A stretch of DNA of 64,000 bases from Rhodobacter sp. (GCA_016704435.1 JADJAB010000014.1:1-64000), one strand, 5' to 3'; shown: positions 34,443 through 44,668, counted from the stretch's first letter. The notes: generated by a model not told the origin, from the letters alone. Numbers and translations: made by a program.

Positions 34443-35366
34443 ATGCCATCCAGTGAAGGTTTCGCGGATTTTCGCGCGTGGAAGACCTGGTATCGGGTCA
34501 CCGGCGACCTGGCGGCGGGCAAGACGCCCTTGGTCGTCCTGCATGGCGGGCCGGGCTGCACGCATGACTATGTCGACAGCTTCGGCGATCTGGCCGGGAC
34601 GGGTCGCGCGGTCATCCATTATGACCAGTTGGGCAACGGCAGTTCGACCCATCTGCGCGATGCCGATCCGGGTTTCTGGACGGTCGATCTGTTCCTGGCG
34701 GAACTGGACAACCTGCTGGCGCATCTGGGAATTTCCGGGAACTATTCGGTGCTGGGCCAGTCCTGGGGCGGCATGCTGGGGGCGGAACATGCGGTGCGGC
34801 GGCCCAAGGGGCTGCGCGCACTGGTGATCGCCGATTCCCCGGCCTCGATGGAGCTGTGGCTGTCCGAGGCGAACCGGCTGCGCGCCGAGTTGCCGCCCGA
34901 AGTGCAGGCCGAGCTTCTGAAATATGAAGCGGCCGGCAAGACCGACGATCCGGCCTATCAGAGGGCGGTGGATGTCTTCAACGCCCGCCATGTCTGCCGC
35001 GTCGTGCCGAACCCGCCCGAGGTGACGCGCACCTTCGATGCCATCGCCGAGGACCCGACCGTCTATCACACGATGAACGGGCCCAGCGAGTTCCACGTCA
35101 TCGGCACCATGAAGCGCTGGACCATCATCGACCGGCTTGACCGGATCGCGGTGCCGGTGCTGCTGATCTCGGGCCACCATGACGAGGCGACCGTCGCCTG
35201 CGTGCAACCCTTTGCCGACCACATCCCGGATGTGCGCTGGACGATATTCAAGGACTCCAGCCACATGCCGCATGTCGAGGAACGCGCCGCCTGCATGCAG
35301 GTCGTGGGCGATTTCCTCGACTCGACCGAAGGCCAAAGCGACCAATCCAAGGGGAGAGACCAATGA
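34443..35366 (+). CDS. Proline iminopeptidase-family hydrolase (alpha/beta fold)
   Basis: This 307-residue protein has the family landmarks VVLHGGPGCTHDYVDSFGDL (HGGPG oxyanion motif), YDQLGNGSSTH, the nucleophile GQSWGGMLGAEHA, an acid in LLISGHHDEATVA and His in KDSSHMPHVEE. The family removes N-terminal proline or other residues from small peptides or hydrolyses amino-acid amides. A clean GGGAGG ribosome-binding site precedes the ATG at 34443. The stop overlaps the next binding-protein gene by 4 bp, tying the enzyme to the second peptide importer. Confidence 0.9.
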   Translation: MPSSEGFADFRAWKTWYRVTGDLAAGKTPLVVLHGGPGCTHDYVDSFGDLAGTGRAVIHYDQLGNGSSTHLRDADPGFWTVDLFLAELDNLLAHLGISGNYSVLGQSWGGMLGAEHAVRRPKGLRALVIADSPASMELWLSEANRLRAELPPEVQAELLKYEAAGKTDDPAYQRAVDVFNARHVCRVVPNPPEVTRTFDAIAEDPTVYHTMNGPSEFHVIGTMKRWTIIDRLDRIAVPVLLISGHHDEATVACVQPFADHIPDVRWTIFKDSSHMPHVEERAACMQVVGDFLDSTEGQSDQSKGRDQ

Positions 35367-37042
35367 CCAACTGGACCAGATATGCGGCCCTGACCGGAGC
35401 AGCGGCACTGTTGTCGGCCACGGCCGTGACCGCCGGCGCCGAGACCCGCGAAGAGATGATGGCCGCGCACCGGGGCGGCGAAATCCGCCTTGTCGCAGCG
35501 GCGGCGGGCGGCACCATCGACCCGCAGATCAACTACACGCTGCAATACTGGCAGCTGTTCTATTTCACCTATGATGGCCTTGTGACCTTCAAGCGGGTCG
35601 AAGGGGCAGGCGCGGGCGGAGTCGTGCCCGACCTTGCCGAAGCCATGCCCGAGGTAAGTGCCGATGGCCTGACCTATACGTTCAAGCTGCGCCAGGGGCT
35701 GAAGTTCTCGGACGGCTCGGATGTCGGGGTGGATGACGTGGTGGCCTCGTTCCAGCGCGTCTTCAAGGTTTCCGGCCCGACGGCAGGCACCTTCTACAAC
35801 GGCATCGTCGGCGCCGAGGCCTGCATCGCCGCGCCCGCCGATTGCACGCTCGACGGCGGCATTTCCGCCGATGCGGCCAGCAATACGGTCACCATCACGC
35901 TGACTGCACCGGACCCGGAGTTCCTCTACAAGATCGCCGTGCCGCATGCCTCGGTCCTGCCGGCCGAGACGCTGCAGGAAGACGCCGGCGTCACTCCGAT
36001 CCCCACCACCGGCCCCTACATGTTCGAAAGCTACAATCCGAACGAAAGCCTGGTGATGGTGCGCAACCCGCATTTCAAGGAATGGAGCGTGGATGCCCAG
36101 CCCGACGGCTTCGCCGATTCCATCGTGTTCGATTTCGGCCTGTCGGCCGAGGCGCAGGTGACGGCGGTGCAGAACGGGCAGGCCGACTGGATGTTCGACC
36201 AGCCGCCGACCGACCGGCTGGCCGAGATCGGCACGCAGAACGCCGATCAGGTCCATGTCAACACGCTGACCGCGTTCTGGTATGTGCCTTTCAACGTCAA
36301 CCTTGCGCCGTTCGACGACGTGCGGGTGCGCCAGGCCGTCAACTATGCCATCGACCGGGATGCGCTGGTCGGCATCTTCGGCGGCCCGGTGCTGGCGCAA
36401 CCGGTCTGCACCATCCTGCCGCCGGCGTTTCCGGGGCATGAAGACCACTGCGCCTATACGCAGAACCCCGGCACCGACTGGACCGCGCCCGACATGGACA
36501 AGGCGCTGGCGCTTGTCGCGGAATCGGGCACCGCAGGGCAGAAGGTGACGATCGTCGTCGATGACACCAGCGTCATGCGCGATGTCGGCACCTATCTGCA
36601 ATCGGTGCTGACCGATCTGGGCTATGACGCCTCGGTCAACTCGATCTCCGGCAACATCCAGTTCACCTACATCCAGAACACCAACAACAAGGTGCAGATG
36701 AGCGTGTCGCAGTGGTATCAGGACTATCCGGCAGCATCGAACTTCCTCAACGTGCTGCTTGGCTGCGCGTCGTTCCACCCCGGATCGGATTCCTCGGTGA
36801 ATATCTCGGGCTACTGCAACGAAGAGATCGACGCGAGGATGCAGGCGGCGATGCAGCTTGCGACGACCGACCCGGACGCGGCCAATCTTGAATGGGCCAA
36901 GATCGACCAGGCGATGATGGCAGAGGCACCGATTGCACCGCTGTTCACGCCCAAGCATGTCGATCTGGTCTCGAAGCGGCTGGGCAACTTCCTGTTCTCG
37001 CCGCAGCATCAATGGCTGATGTCGCAGGCCTGGGTGCAATAG
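35363..37042 (+). CDS. ABC transporter substrate-binding protein (SBP_bac_5), Sec-exported, system 2
   Basis: This 559-residue protein has a classical Sec signal (LTGAAALLSATAVTAGAETR, cleavage near residue 26). The family-5 landmarks are GTIDPQINYTLQYWQLFYFT, YTFKLRQGLKFSDGSDVGVD, TGPYMFESYNPNESLVMVRN and the late region GYCNEEIDARMQAAMQLATT. Unlike the two other binding proteins of the window it has no twin-arginine motif. It starts with a 4-bp overlap and leads the importer genes DppC, DppB, DppD and DppF. Cysteine pairs around LLGCASFHPG and SGYCNEE suggest a disulfide in the periplasm. Confidence 0.93.
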   Translation: MTNWTRYAALTGAAALLSATAVTAGAETREEMMAAHRGGEIRLVAAAAGGTIDPQINYTLQYWQLFYFTYDGLVTFKRVEGAGAGGVVPDLAEAMPEVSADGLTYTFKLRQGLKFSDGSDVGVDDVVASFQRVFKVSGPTAGTFYNGIVGAEACIAAPADCTLDGGISADAASNTVTITLTAPDPEFLYKIAVPHASVLPAETLQEDAGVTPIPTTGPYMFESYNPNESLVMVRNPHFKEWSVDAQPDGFADSIVFDFGLSAEAQVTAVQNGQADWMFDQPPTDRLAEIGTQNADQVHVNTLTAFWYVPFNVNLAPFDDVRVRQAVNYAIDRDALVGIFGGPVLAQPVCTILPPAFPGHEDHCAYTQNPGTDWTAPDMDKALALVAESGTAGQKVTIVVDDTSVMRDVGTYLQSVLTDLGYDASVNSISGNIQFTYIQNTNNKVQMSVSQWYQDYPAASNFLNVLLGCASFHPGSDSSVNISGYCNEEIDARMQAAMQLATTDPDAANLEWAKIDQAMMAEAPIAPLFTPKHVDLVSKRLGNFLFSPQHQWLMSQAWVQ

Positions 37043-37076
37043 TGCACAGACCGGCGAGAAATCGGCAGCGCCGGCG

Positions 37077-38104
37077 ATGAGCCTGCCGGCCGACAATGAC
37101 CAGCCCGTCCCGCTGCCTCTGGCGGCGGGACCGGCGCGCGGGCCCTGGCAACCGCGTTTCGACGGCTGCGGCGCAACCGCTCTGCCGTCGTCTCGGTGCT
37201 GGTGCTGCTTTTGGTGGCGCTGCTGACGCTGCTGGCACCGCTTTACGCGGGCTATCTTGGCGTCGATCCGTTCCGGTCAAACCTGCGCGGCAAGGTCGAG
37301 ATCGCGGGCGAGGTGGTGCAGGTGATGCAGCAGTCCACCGAAGGGCTGGGACTTGGCGTGACACCCATCGGGCCGACGTGGAACCCGGGCGGCTACATGC
37401 TGGGCGCCGACAACCAGGGCCGGGACGTGGCGGCCCGCCTGCTTTATGGCGGGCGAAATTCGCTGTTCATCGCCAGCGCGGCAACGGTGATCTGCCTTGT
37501 GCTGGCGACGCTGATCGGCCTTGCCGCGGGCTTTCTGGGCGGCGTGGTCGATATGGCGCTGAGCCGCATTCTCGACGTGCTCTGGGCGTTTCCGGTCTAC
37601 CTGCTGGCGATTTCGCTTTCGATCGTGCTCTTGACCAGCACCATCGACCTTGGCCTGTTCACCATCACGGCGGGCAGCCTTGCCCTGCCGGTCTTCATCA
37701 TCGGCATCATTTATGTGCCCTATGTCGCCCGACCCGTGCGTGCTCGCGTCCTGACCCTGCGCCACAGCGAATTCGTGCTGGCTGCGGTGGGCCTGGGCCT
37801 GCCGACGCATCGGATCCTGCGGCGCGACATCCTGCCCAACCTGATGCCGACGATCATCGTCTTCGTGCCGATCCTGCTGGCGCTGGCGATCGTCACGGAA
37901 TCGGCGCTGTCCTATCTGTCGATCGGGGTGCAGCCGCCGGATGCCAGCTGGGGCACCATCATCCAGGACGGGCAGACGCTGCTCTACTCGCGCCCCGCCG
38001 TGGCGCTGGCCCCCGGCATCGCCATCGTGATCACGGTGCTGGCGCTGAACGTGTTGGGCGACGCGGTGCGCGATGCGCTGGACCCGCGCGGGCAGGTGCG
38101 CTGA
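37077..38104 (+). pseudogene. Peptide-type ABC permease (DppC-like), system 2, probable N-terminal frameshift
   Basis: The body of the gene (37140-38104) is a clean DppC permease: RRNRSAVVSVLVLLLVALLT (TM1), GADNQGRDVAARLLYGGRNS, the EAA loop EFVLAAVGLGLPTHRILRRD and LDPRGQVR at the end. In this frame there is no start codon after the in-frame TGA at 37097. The natural start (ATG 37077, MSLPADNDQPVPLPLAAGPA) is in another frame and would join at about 37133-37145 to give ATAFRRLRRN. A one-base shift is therefore likely. Use of an internal GTG (37196) would remove part of TM1. Confidence 0.75.
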
Positions 38105-39072
38105 TGCTGGCGACGGTTCTGGCCCGGCTGATGCAGATGGCCTTCGTGATGTTCGGCATCTCGGTGCTGGTGTTCCTGATCTTCTTTGCCACGCCGGGCA
38201 GCGACCCCGCCGCCCGGATCGCCGGGCGCAACGCCGCACCCGAAACGGTGGAACAGATCCGCCACGAGTTCGGCTTCGACCGTGCCCTGCCGGTGCAATA
38301 CGGCCTGATGATGAAACGGCTGTTCATCACCCGCGACCTGACGTCATTCGTCAACCGCGGCCAAAAGGTGATCCCGCAGGTGCTGGACGCGGTGCCGGCC
38401 ACGCTGTCGCTGGTGGCCGGGGCGGCGGTGCTTTGGGTTCTGGGCTCGCTTTTCGTCGGCGTCGTGGCGGCGGCGATGCGCGATACGGTGGTGGACCGGG
38501 GCCTGATGATCCTGTCGCTGATCGGGATTTCGATGCCGGTGTTCTGGCTGGGCGAAGTGATGAACCTGATGAGCCAGAGCCGCTTTCACGACACCTGGCT
38601 GTTTTCCTGGGTGCCGGGCCTTGGCTATGTACCGCTGAGCGAAAGCCTTGGCGGCTGGTTCAAGGCGCTGGTGATCCCCTGGATCACGCTGGCCGTCCTG
38701 TACATCGGCATCTACGGCCGCATCCTGCGCGCCAATCTGATCGAGGCCTATTCCGAAGACTACATCCGCACCGCCCGCGCCAAGGGTCTGTCGCCGACGC
38801 GGATCATGTTGCGACATGCGTTGCGCACCTCTCTGTTGCCGTTCGTCACCATGTTCGGGCTGGATTTCGGGGCGCTGGTCGGTGGGGCTGCGCTGCTGAC
38901 CGAGGTGGTGTTCGGGCTGAACGGGGTCGGGCGGCTGACCTTCCACGCGCTGCAGAACCTTGACCTGCCGGTGATCCTGGCCACCGTGATCTATGCCTCG
39001 TTCTTCGTCGTCGCCGCCAATGCGCTGGTTGACGTGCTCTATGCCGTGATCGACCCGAGGGTGCGCAAATGA
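38104..39072 (+). CDS. Peptide-type ABC permease (DppB-like), system 2
   Basis: This 322-residue permease has the usual layout: N-terminal helix (LMQMAFVMFGISVLVFLIFF), the conserved PGSDPAARIAG segment after TM1, GISMPVFWLGEVMNLMS, the EAA loop YIRTARAKGLSPTRIMLRHA, and EVVFGLNGVGRLTFHALQNL. The ATG at 38104 overlaps the DppC stop by 1 bp and its own stop overlaps DppD by 4 bp. The fragment between TM1 and TM2 includes a Phe-rich region (RLFITRDLTSFVNRGQKV) longer than in E. coli DppB. Confidence 0.92.
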   Translation: MLATVLARLMQMAFVMFGISVLVFLIFFATPGSDPAARIAGRNAAPETVEQIRHEFGFDRALPVQYGLMMKRLFITRDLTSFVNRGQKVIPQVLDAVPATLSLVAGAAVLWVLGSLFVGVVAAAMRDTVVDRGLMILSLIGISMPVFWLGEVMNLMSQSRFHDTWLFSWVPGLGYVPLSESLGGWFKALVIPWITLAVLYIGIYGRILRANLIEAYSEDYIRTARAKGLSPTRIMLRHALRTSLLPFVTMFGLDFGALVGGAALLTEVVFGLNGVGRLTFHALQNLDLPVILATVIYASFFVVAANALVDVLYAVIDPRVRK

Positions 39073-40064
39073 CCCTGCTTGCCGTCGAGAACCTGCGCGT
39101 CAGCTTTGCCTCGGAAGGCGGGCCGGTGACGGCGGTGCACGACGTGTCGTTCTCGGTCAATGCCGGCGAGGTCTTGGGCATCGTCGGCGAAAGCGGCTCG
39201 GGCAAGACGCTGTCGCTGCTGTCGGTGCTGGGGCTGGTGGACAAGCGGGTGACCACGGTGACCGGGCGGGCGGTGTTCCGTGGCCGGTCGCTCCTGGACC
39301 TGCCCGACCGCGAGATGCGCAAGATCCGCGGCCGTGACATCGCGCTGATCAGCCAGGATCCGATGACCGCGCTGACCCCGGTGCATACCGTCGGCGCGCA
39401 GATCGTCGAGCAGATCCGGGCGCATGAGCCGGTAAGCCGCGCCGCCGCCCGCGCGCGTGCGGTGGAGTTGTTGCGCGACGTGCGCATCCCCGCGCCGGAA
39501 AAGGCGCTGGACCGCTATCCGCACGAGTTGTCGGGCGGCATGCGCCAGCGCGCGGTGATCGCCATGGCGCTGTCGTGCAACCCCGCGCTGGTGGTGGCGG
39601 ACGAGCCGACGACAGCGCTGGATACCACGGTTCAGGCGCAGGTTCTCGACCTCTTGCCGCTGCGGCAAAGCCATGGGTCGTCGGTGGTGCTGATCACGCA
39701 TGACATGGGCGTGGTGGCGGAAATGGCCGACCGGGTGGCGGTGATGTATGCCGGACGGGTGGTCGAAACCGGCCCCGTTGCCGATGTGTTCAACGACCCT
39801 TGGCACCCCTACACCGGGGGGCTCCTGGCTTCGATCCCGCCGCTGACGGGCGCGCGGCAGGGGCGGCTTTACTCGATCCCCGGCATGCCGCCCGCGCCCG
39901 GCACCAAGCTGCCCGGTTGCGCCTATGTGGCGCGCTGCCCCGCGGCGATGGCGATCTGCCATACGCCGCCGCCCGAACAGATGGATGGCGCGCACCGGTC
40001 GTTGTGCTTTCTTGATGCCGGCCAGCGCGTGGCGGCCCGGCAAAAGGTGGGGGCGCCGGCATGA
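39069..40064 (+). CDS. Peptide-type ABC importer ATPase (DppD-like), system 2
   Basis: This 331-residue ATPase shows Walker A GESGSGKTLSLLSVLG, signature LSGGMRQRAVIAMALSCN, Walker B LVVADEPTTALDTTVQAQVL, and the C-terminal oligopeptide-transporter tail with a Cys-rich FeS-like motif (GCAYVARCPAAMAICHTPPP). It pairs with the adjacent DppF. Overlaps of 4 bp on both sides indicate a tightly coupled operon. Confidence 0.95.
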   Translation: MTLLAVENLRVSFASEGGPVTAVHDVSFSVNAGEVLGIVGESGSGKTLSLLSVLGLVDKRVTTVTGRAVFRGRSLLDLPDREMRKIRGRDIALISQDPMTALTPVHTVGAQIVEQIRAHEPVSRAAARARAVELLRDVRIPAPEKALDRYPHELSGGMRQRAVIAMALSCNPALVVADEPTTALDTTVQAQVLDLLPLRQSHGSSVVLITHDMGVVAEMADRVAVMYAGRVVETGPVADVFNDPWHPYTGGLLASIPPLTGARQGRLYSIPGMPPAPGTKLPGCAYVARCPAAMAICHTPPPEQMDGAHRSLCFLDAGQRVAARQKVGAPA

Positions 40065-41048
40065 CGGCACTGATCGCGGCCCGCAACCTTTCGCGCGATT
40101 TCGCGGTCGGGCGCACCTGGATACCGGGCAGCGGCCAGACCCTGCGGGCCGTCGATGCCGTCGATCTCGAGGTGCGGCGCGGCGAAACGCTGGGCCTTGT
40201 CGGCGAAAGCGGGTCGGGCAAGTCTACCCTCGGGCGCTGCATGACGCGGCTTCTGGAGGTGACCGACGGCCAGGTGCTGTTCGACGGACAGGACGTGACG
40301 GCGCTGCAGGGTCGCGCCTTGCGGCCATTCCGGCGCCGGGTCCAGATGATCTTTCAGGATCCGTCTTCGTCGCTGAACCCGCAGCGGCGGGTCGGCGATA
40401 TCCTGACCGAACCGCTGGCGGTGCACGGCATCCGCGCCAAGGCCGATATCCCGGCCCGGCTGGCCGAATTGATGGACCTTGTCGGCCTGCCGGAAGCTGC
40501 CCCTGCGCCGGTTCCCGCACGAATTTTCCGGCGGCCAGCGGCAGCGTATCGGCATCGCCCGGGCGCTGGCGATGGAGCCGGAACTGATCGTCGCGGATGA
40601 GCCGGTCTCGGCGCTGGACGTCTCGATTCAGGCGCAGGTGGTGAACCTGTTCGCCGAGTTGCGCGAGCGGCTGTCGCTGACCTATCTGATCATCGCGCAT
40701 GACCTGGGCGTCGTGCGCCAGGTGTCGGACCGGGTGGCGATCATGTATCTGGGCTCGATCATGGAAACCGGGGCCACAGATCCGGTGTTCGACACCCCGG
40801 CGCATCCCTATACCCAAGCGCTGATCTCGGCGATTCCGGTGCCGGTCGTGGGCCCGGAGGGACGCCGCAAGCGGATCGTGCTGACGGGCGAGATCCCCAG
40901 CCCGACCAACCCGCCGCGGGGGTGCAAATTCTCCACCCGCTGCCCGATTGCGCAGGATCGCTGTCGGACAGAGCGGCCCGCCCTGCGCGGTCTGGAAGAT
41001 GGCCGATCGGTCGCCTGCCACTACCCGCAAAGCGGCGCCCCGGCGTGA
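40061..41048 (+). pseudogene. Peptide-type ABC importer ATPase (DppF-like), system 2, one frameshift
   Basis: The first part (to about 40500) contains Walker A GESGSGKSTLGRCMTRLL and the Q-loop IFQDPSSSLNPQRRVGDI. The second frame continues with FPHEFSGGQRQRIGIARALA, LIVADEPVSALDVSIQAQVV and the Cys-rich tail CKFSTRCPIAQDRC. They join if one C is removed from the CCCC run at 40500-40503, giving GLPEAALRRFPHEF. The total is about 328 residues, the normal length. Once more the lesion is a single base in a C run, so an error in the read data is a serious alternative to a real mutation. Confidence 0.87.
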
Positions 41049-41068
41049 CGGTGCCAGAAGGAGATGCA

Positions 41069-42742
41069 ATGACACCCGCCGATCTGATCGTGACAAATGC
41101 AAGCATCCTGACGATGGATCCTGACTGCCCGCGGGCCGCGGCGGTAGCGCTGGCTGGTGGCCGCATCCTGGCGGTTGGCACGACCGGGGACATCGCCAGA
41201 CTGGCGGGCCCCGCAACAGAAACGCTTGACGCAAAAGGCGCCACGTTGCTGCCTGGTTTTGTCGAAAGCCACTGCCATCTGTTCATGGGCGGCGCAGAGC
41301 TGGGTCACCTGCAACTGGGCGGGTTGGAGGGTTTCGACGCGGTGGCTGCGGCCGTGCGCGAGTTTGCCGCCGCGCATCCGGATCAGCCGATGCTGATGGC
41401 GCAGGGGGTCAACTACAACCTCTTTGGTCCGCCCACCACGCGGCATGACCTTGACCGCATCCTGCCCGACCGGCCCTTTGCCATGGTCTCGACCGACCAT
41501 CATACCATCTGGGCCAACACAGCCGCGCTGACGGCGGCGGGCTTGCTGGGCGGGTTTGAGACACCCCCCGGCAGCGAGGTGGTGATGGGCGCCGACGGTC
41601 TGGCTGCTGGCGAATTGCGCGAGCCGCCCGCCTCTGAGCCGGTAACGGCCCTGACCGGCGAAGGACGCGCCATGCTGGGCCTGCGGACGGGTGGCGAGCC
41701 GGAGACCGAGCCCACCGCGGCACAACGGAGCACGGATCTGGGGATGATGCGCCGGGCGCTGGATCATCTGGCGCGGCATGGCATCACCTTTGCCGTCAAC
41801 ATGGATGGCAACCTCTACACCCTGCAATTGCTGGACCAGATCCGGGCCGAGGGTGCCTTGACCGCGCGCGTCAAGGTTGCCTTTCATTTCAAGCCCTTCA
41901 TGCCGCTTGACGCGCTGGAGAAAGCCAGCGCCATGGCGCGGGACTGGTCGGATGACTGGCTGACCTCGGGGCTGGTCAAGATGTTCATGGACGGGGTGAT
42001 CGACAGCGGCACGGCGGTGATGCTGCACGACTACCCCTGCCGGCCCGGCTGGCGCGGCGAGCCGCTGTTCGACGCCGCGCATTTTGCCGAAGTGGCGACC
42101 GAGGCCGACCGCCGGGGCTTGCAGATCGCCGTCCACGCCATTGGCGATGGCGCGGTGCAATGCGTGATCAACGGCTATGAGGCGGCGCAGGCGGCGAACG
42201 GTCCGCGCGACAGCCGTCACCGGATCGAGCATATCGAGTTGATCGACCCTGCCGATGTGCCCCGGCTTGGCACGCTTGGCCTTGTCGCCTCGGTGCAGCC
42301 GCCACACCCGCCCGGCGCAATGGATTTCCCGCTGGAGCCTACCGTCCACAACATCGGCCGCGACCGCTGGGCCGATGCCTATCGCTGGCGGACCCTGGCC
42401 GAGGCGGGTGCCGAGCTGGCCTTCGGGTCCGACTGGCCGGTCGCCGATATCTCTCCGCTTCGCGGCATCAAGGCTGCAGTCTGTCGCAAACGCTGGGACG
42501 ACGGCCTGCAGGACGAACGACTGGGCCTGATGGCCACGCTGGCAGCCTATACCTCGGGCGGTGCCCGTGCGGCCCATGCCGATCACGACCGGGGCATGGT
42601 GAGGCCCCGCTATCTGGCCGATCTGGTGTTGCTGTCAGGTGATATCGAAACGGTGACCGCCGACGCCATTGATACGCTGGAAGTTGCAATGACGATTTGC
42701 GGCGGCAGGGTCGTGTATCGGCGCGGTGCCACAACCGCATGA
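41069..42742 (+). CDS. Amidohydrolase (YtcJ-like, exoenzyme-regulatory type)
   Basis: This 557-residue amidohydrolase-superfamily protein has the metal motif ESHCHLFMGGAELGH (HxH-type) near residue 72, a likely metal lysine region KMFMDGVIDSGTAVM, IAVHAIGDGA, HRIEHIELIDP and the conserved Asp in AFGSDWPVADISPLRG. A small composite domain flanks the barrel (LIVTNASILTMDPDCPRAAA and the C-terminal YLADLVLLSGD). YtcJ-like enzymes hydrolyse N-acyl or formyl-type amides. It lies 20 bp after the second importer with a good AAGGAG ribosome-binding site, so it probably processes the imported compound. Confidence 0.88.
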   Translation: MTPADLIVTNASILTMDPDCPRAAAVALAGGRILAVGTTGDIARLAGPATETLDAKGATLLPGFVESHCHLFMGGAELGHLQLGGLEGFDAVAAAVREFAAAHPDQPMLMAQGVNYNLFGPPTTRHDLDRILPDRPFAMVSTDHHTIWANTAALTAAGLLGGFETPPGSEVVMGADGLAAGELREPPASEPVTALTGEGRAMLGLRTGGEPETEPTAAQRSTDLGMMRRALDHLARHGITFAVNMDGNLYTLQLLDQIRAEGALTARVKVAFHFKPFMPLDALEKASAMARDWSDDWLTSGLVKMFMDGVIDSGTAVMLHDYPCRPGWRGEPLFDAAHFAEVATEADRRGLQIAVHAIGDGAVQCVINGYEAAQAANGPRDSRHRIEHIELIDPADVPRLGTLGLVASVQPPHPPGAMDFPLEPTVHNIGRDRWADAYRWRTLAEAGAELAFGSDWPVADISPLRGIKAAVCRKRWDDGLQDERLGLMATLAAYTSGGARAAHADHDRGMVRPRYLADLVLLSGDIETVTADAIDTLEVAMTICGGRVVYRRGATTA

Positions 42743-42779
42743 CCTGTGTTTGGCCTGGACATTGTCGCCCGGTGTCAAG

Positions 42780-42960
42780 CGAGCCGCAGGCGCGGCAGAA
42801 TTCTTCGCAACCTCGATACCTTCCAGCGTTGCCGAGGCCGCTACGAAGGATCCGAAACCGAGCCTGGGCCGGATTGCCCCTTGATGCTGCGGTGATCTGT
42901 TACCCGGCAATGGTTTGCCTTCAAACCTCGACAAGCTGGGTACGACCCTTGATTTCATGC
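42780..42960 (-). mobile_element. IS6-family transposase C-terminal remnant
   Basis: Minus-strand fragments read DHRSIKG, which matches the last catalytic E-region (EQDHRxIK) of IS6 transposases. After a frame change they continue RPRLGFGSFVAASATLEGIEVA, the C-terminal signature; cut the motif as RPRLGFGSF then ATLEGIEVA. The MIRKGQ tail is lost. It fills most of the 350-bp gap between the convergent amidohydrolase and phospholipase D genes. It differs at many bases from the remnant at 1.3 kb, so they are not recent copies of one element. Confidence 0.6.
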
Positions 42961-43091
42961 TCCCGAAGCGGCGCACCAGGACCGCAGCGCGATACGATCC
43001 CGGTGTCGGAACCTGCCCGGCCTCGACGCCGCTGGCACCTGCCGGTTCTGCTGTTGTGGCCCCCCCCGGCCCAAGCCACGAGCCGGACCGC

Positions 43092-44634
43092 CTAAAGCAG
43101 CCATTCGACGGGCAGCCACCCGACGACCGCCACAACCACCCGCTTGAACGCGGTTGCGCCCGGTTCCACGGTGGTCACTGCGCGGCTGGTCGGGTCGATC
43201 CAGACCGTATGGCCGCCTTTGCCGTTCCACCCGCCAGGCCAGCCCCCTCAGCCCAAGGTCGAAGGCTGCATGCAGCCCGTTGGCCATCTGCGCGCTTTCG
43301 ATCAGCAGGCCCATCTCGGTATTCAGCGTGGTCGAGCGGGGATCGAAGTTGAACGACCCGACGAAGATCCGGGCGCCATCCACGGCGAAGGTCTTGGCGT
43401 GCAGGCTGGACCCGGAAGACCCGAACGGACGAAGCTTGACCGCCGGCCGTTCCCCACCCGCCTGCGGATGCATTTCAAACAGCTGGATCCCGGAGCGCAG
43501 CATGTCCTTGCGGTGCTTGGCGTAGCCGGCATGGACCGGCACCACATCCGTCGCCTCCAGCGAATTCGTCAGGATTCGTACAGCGACGCCGCGCGCCTTC
43601 AGCGTGGCAAAGGCCCTGACCCCCGCCGCGCCCGGCACCATATAGGGCGAGACGACATCGAACCTCGCGCGAACGACGCCCACCGCCTTCAACAGCCGGA
43701 CGGCCAGCAGATCCTCGCGCGGGACAGCGCCTTCGCCCTTGACCGGATCGTCGCTGACCAGGATCGCCTTCGTCCACTCCAGGCCCAGATCGCCACCGGT
43801 CATGGCCTTGACGATATCCGAGCCTTCCAGAACAAGCCGGTATTCAGCCAGCTGTGGATCAGAGTGAAACCGCGCCAGACCGTCGTCGATAGGGTCTGAA
43901 CCTGTCAGGGTTCCGACGATCCCGGCGGCGGGATGCACCGAGCGTGCCGCCCAGTAGCGGTCGAAATCGGCCGAAACCTCGGGCACGATCGCGCCCACCG
44001 CCAGCACATCCAGATCGACGAACAGCGCGGTCGGCCCGGTGTCGAAATACTCGTTGCCGATGTTGCGCCCGCCCAGGATCGTCGCCTGGCCATCGACGGT
44101 GAACGACTTGTTGTGCATCCTGCGGTTCAGCCGGAAGAAGTCGAACCCATAGGACAGGCTCTTGAACCGGCGCAGGTTGAACGGGTTGTAGAGCCGCACC
44201 TCGACGTCGGGATGCGCCCCCAGCGCCGCCAGTTCGCGGTCAAGCCCCGAGATGCCGTTGTCGTCCAGAAGCAGGCGGACCCGCACACCCCGATCCGCCG
44301 CGCGCCGCAGCGCGTCAAGCAGCAGGTAGCCGGTCAGGTCACGGCGCCAGATGTAGTATTGCGCGTCGATCGACGATACCGCCGCATCGGCAAGGATGAT
44401 CCGCGCGGCAAAGGCGTCGGCCCCGGCCTGCAGCGGCAACACGCCGGTCTTGCCCGCCTCTTCGGCGCTCTTGCGGGCGAAGGCCAGCGCCAGGGGACCA
44501 ACCGATGCCGGCGGCAGGGCGGTGCTGTTGGTCCGCGCCCCTGCCTTCGGGGCCGGAAACACCACGCGCGCCACGACGATGGCTGTTGCCACCGCCACCA
44601 CCGTCGCCGCGAGAACCTCCAGCAAGATCAGCAT
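43092..44634 (-). pseudogene. Phospholipase D-family protein (cardiolipin synthase-like), frameshift near C terminus
   Basis: The two HKD catalytic motifs are intact: HNKSFTVDGQATILGGRNIG near residue 155 and HAKTFAVDGARIFVGSFNFD near residue 400. An N-terminal signal anchor (residues 1-26, LILLEVLAATVVAVATAIVV) places it at the membrane. The frame is clean until about 43230, where GLAWRVE should continue WNGKGGHTVWIDPTSRAVTT to the stop at 43092-43094 (end VVGWLPVEWLL). Instead a shift sends the read frame to a non-family tail ending at 42955. Both motifs precede the shift, so catalysis might survive. It lies 34 bp after an endonuclease/phosphatase gene, a common pairing. Confidence 0.85.
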
Positions 44635-44668
44635 CGTGCCTTTCCTTTTCGCAGGCCGCGCGGGGCCA

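Noticed and set aside
1332..42960. Simple IS6 composite transposon spanning 1.3-42.9 kb
   Set aside because: The two remnants differ in sequence and retained parts, both are inactive, and no paired terminal repeats were seen.
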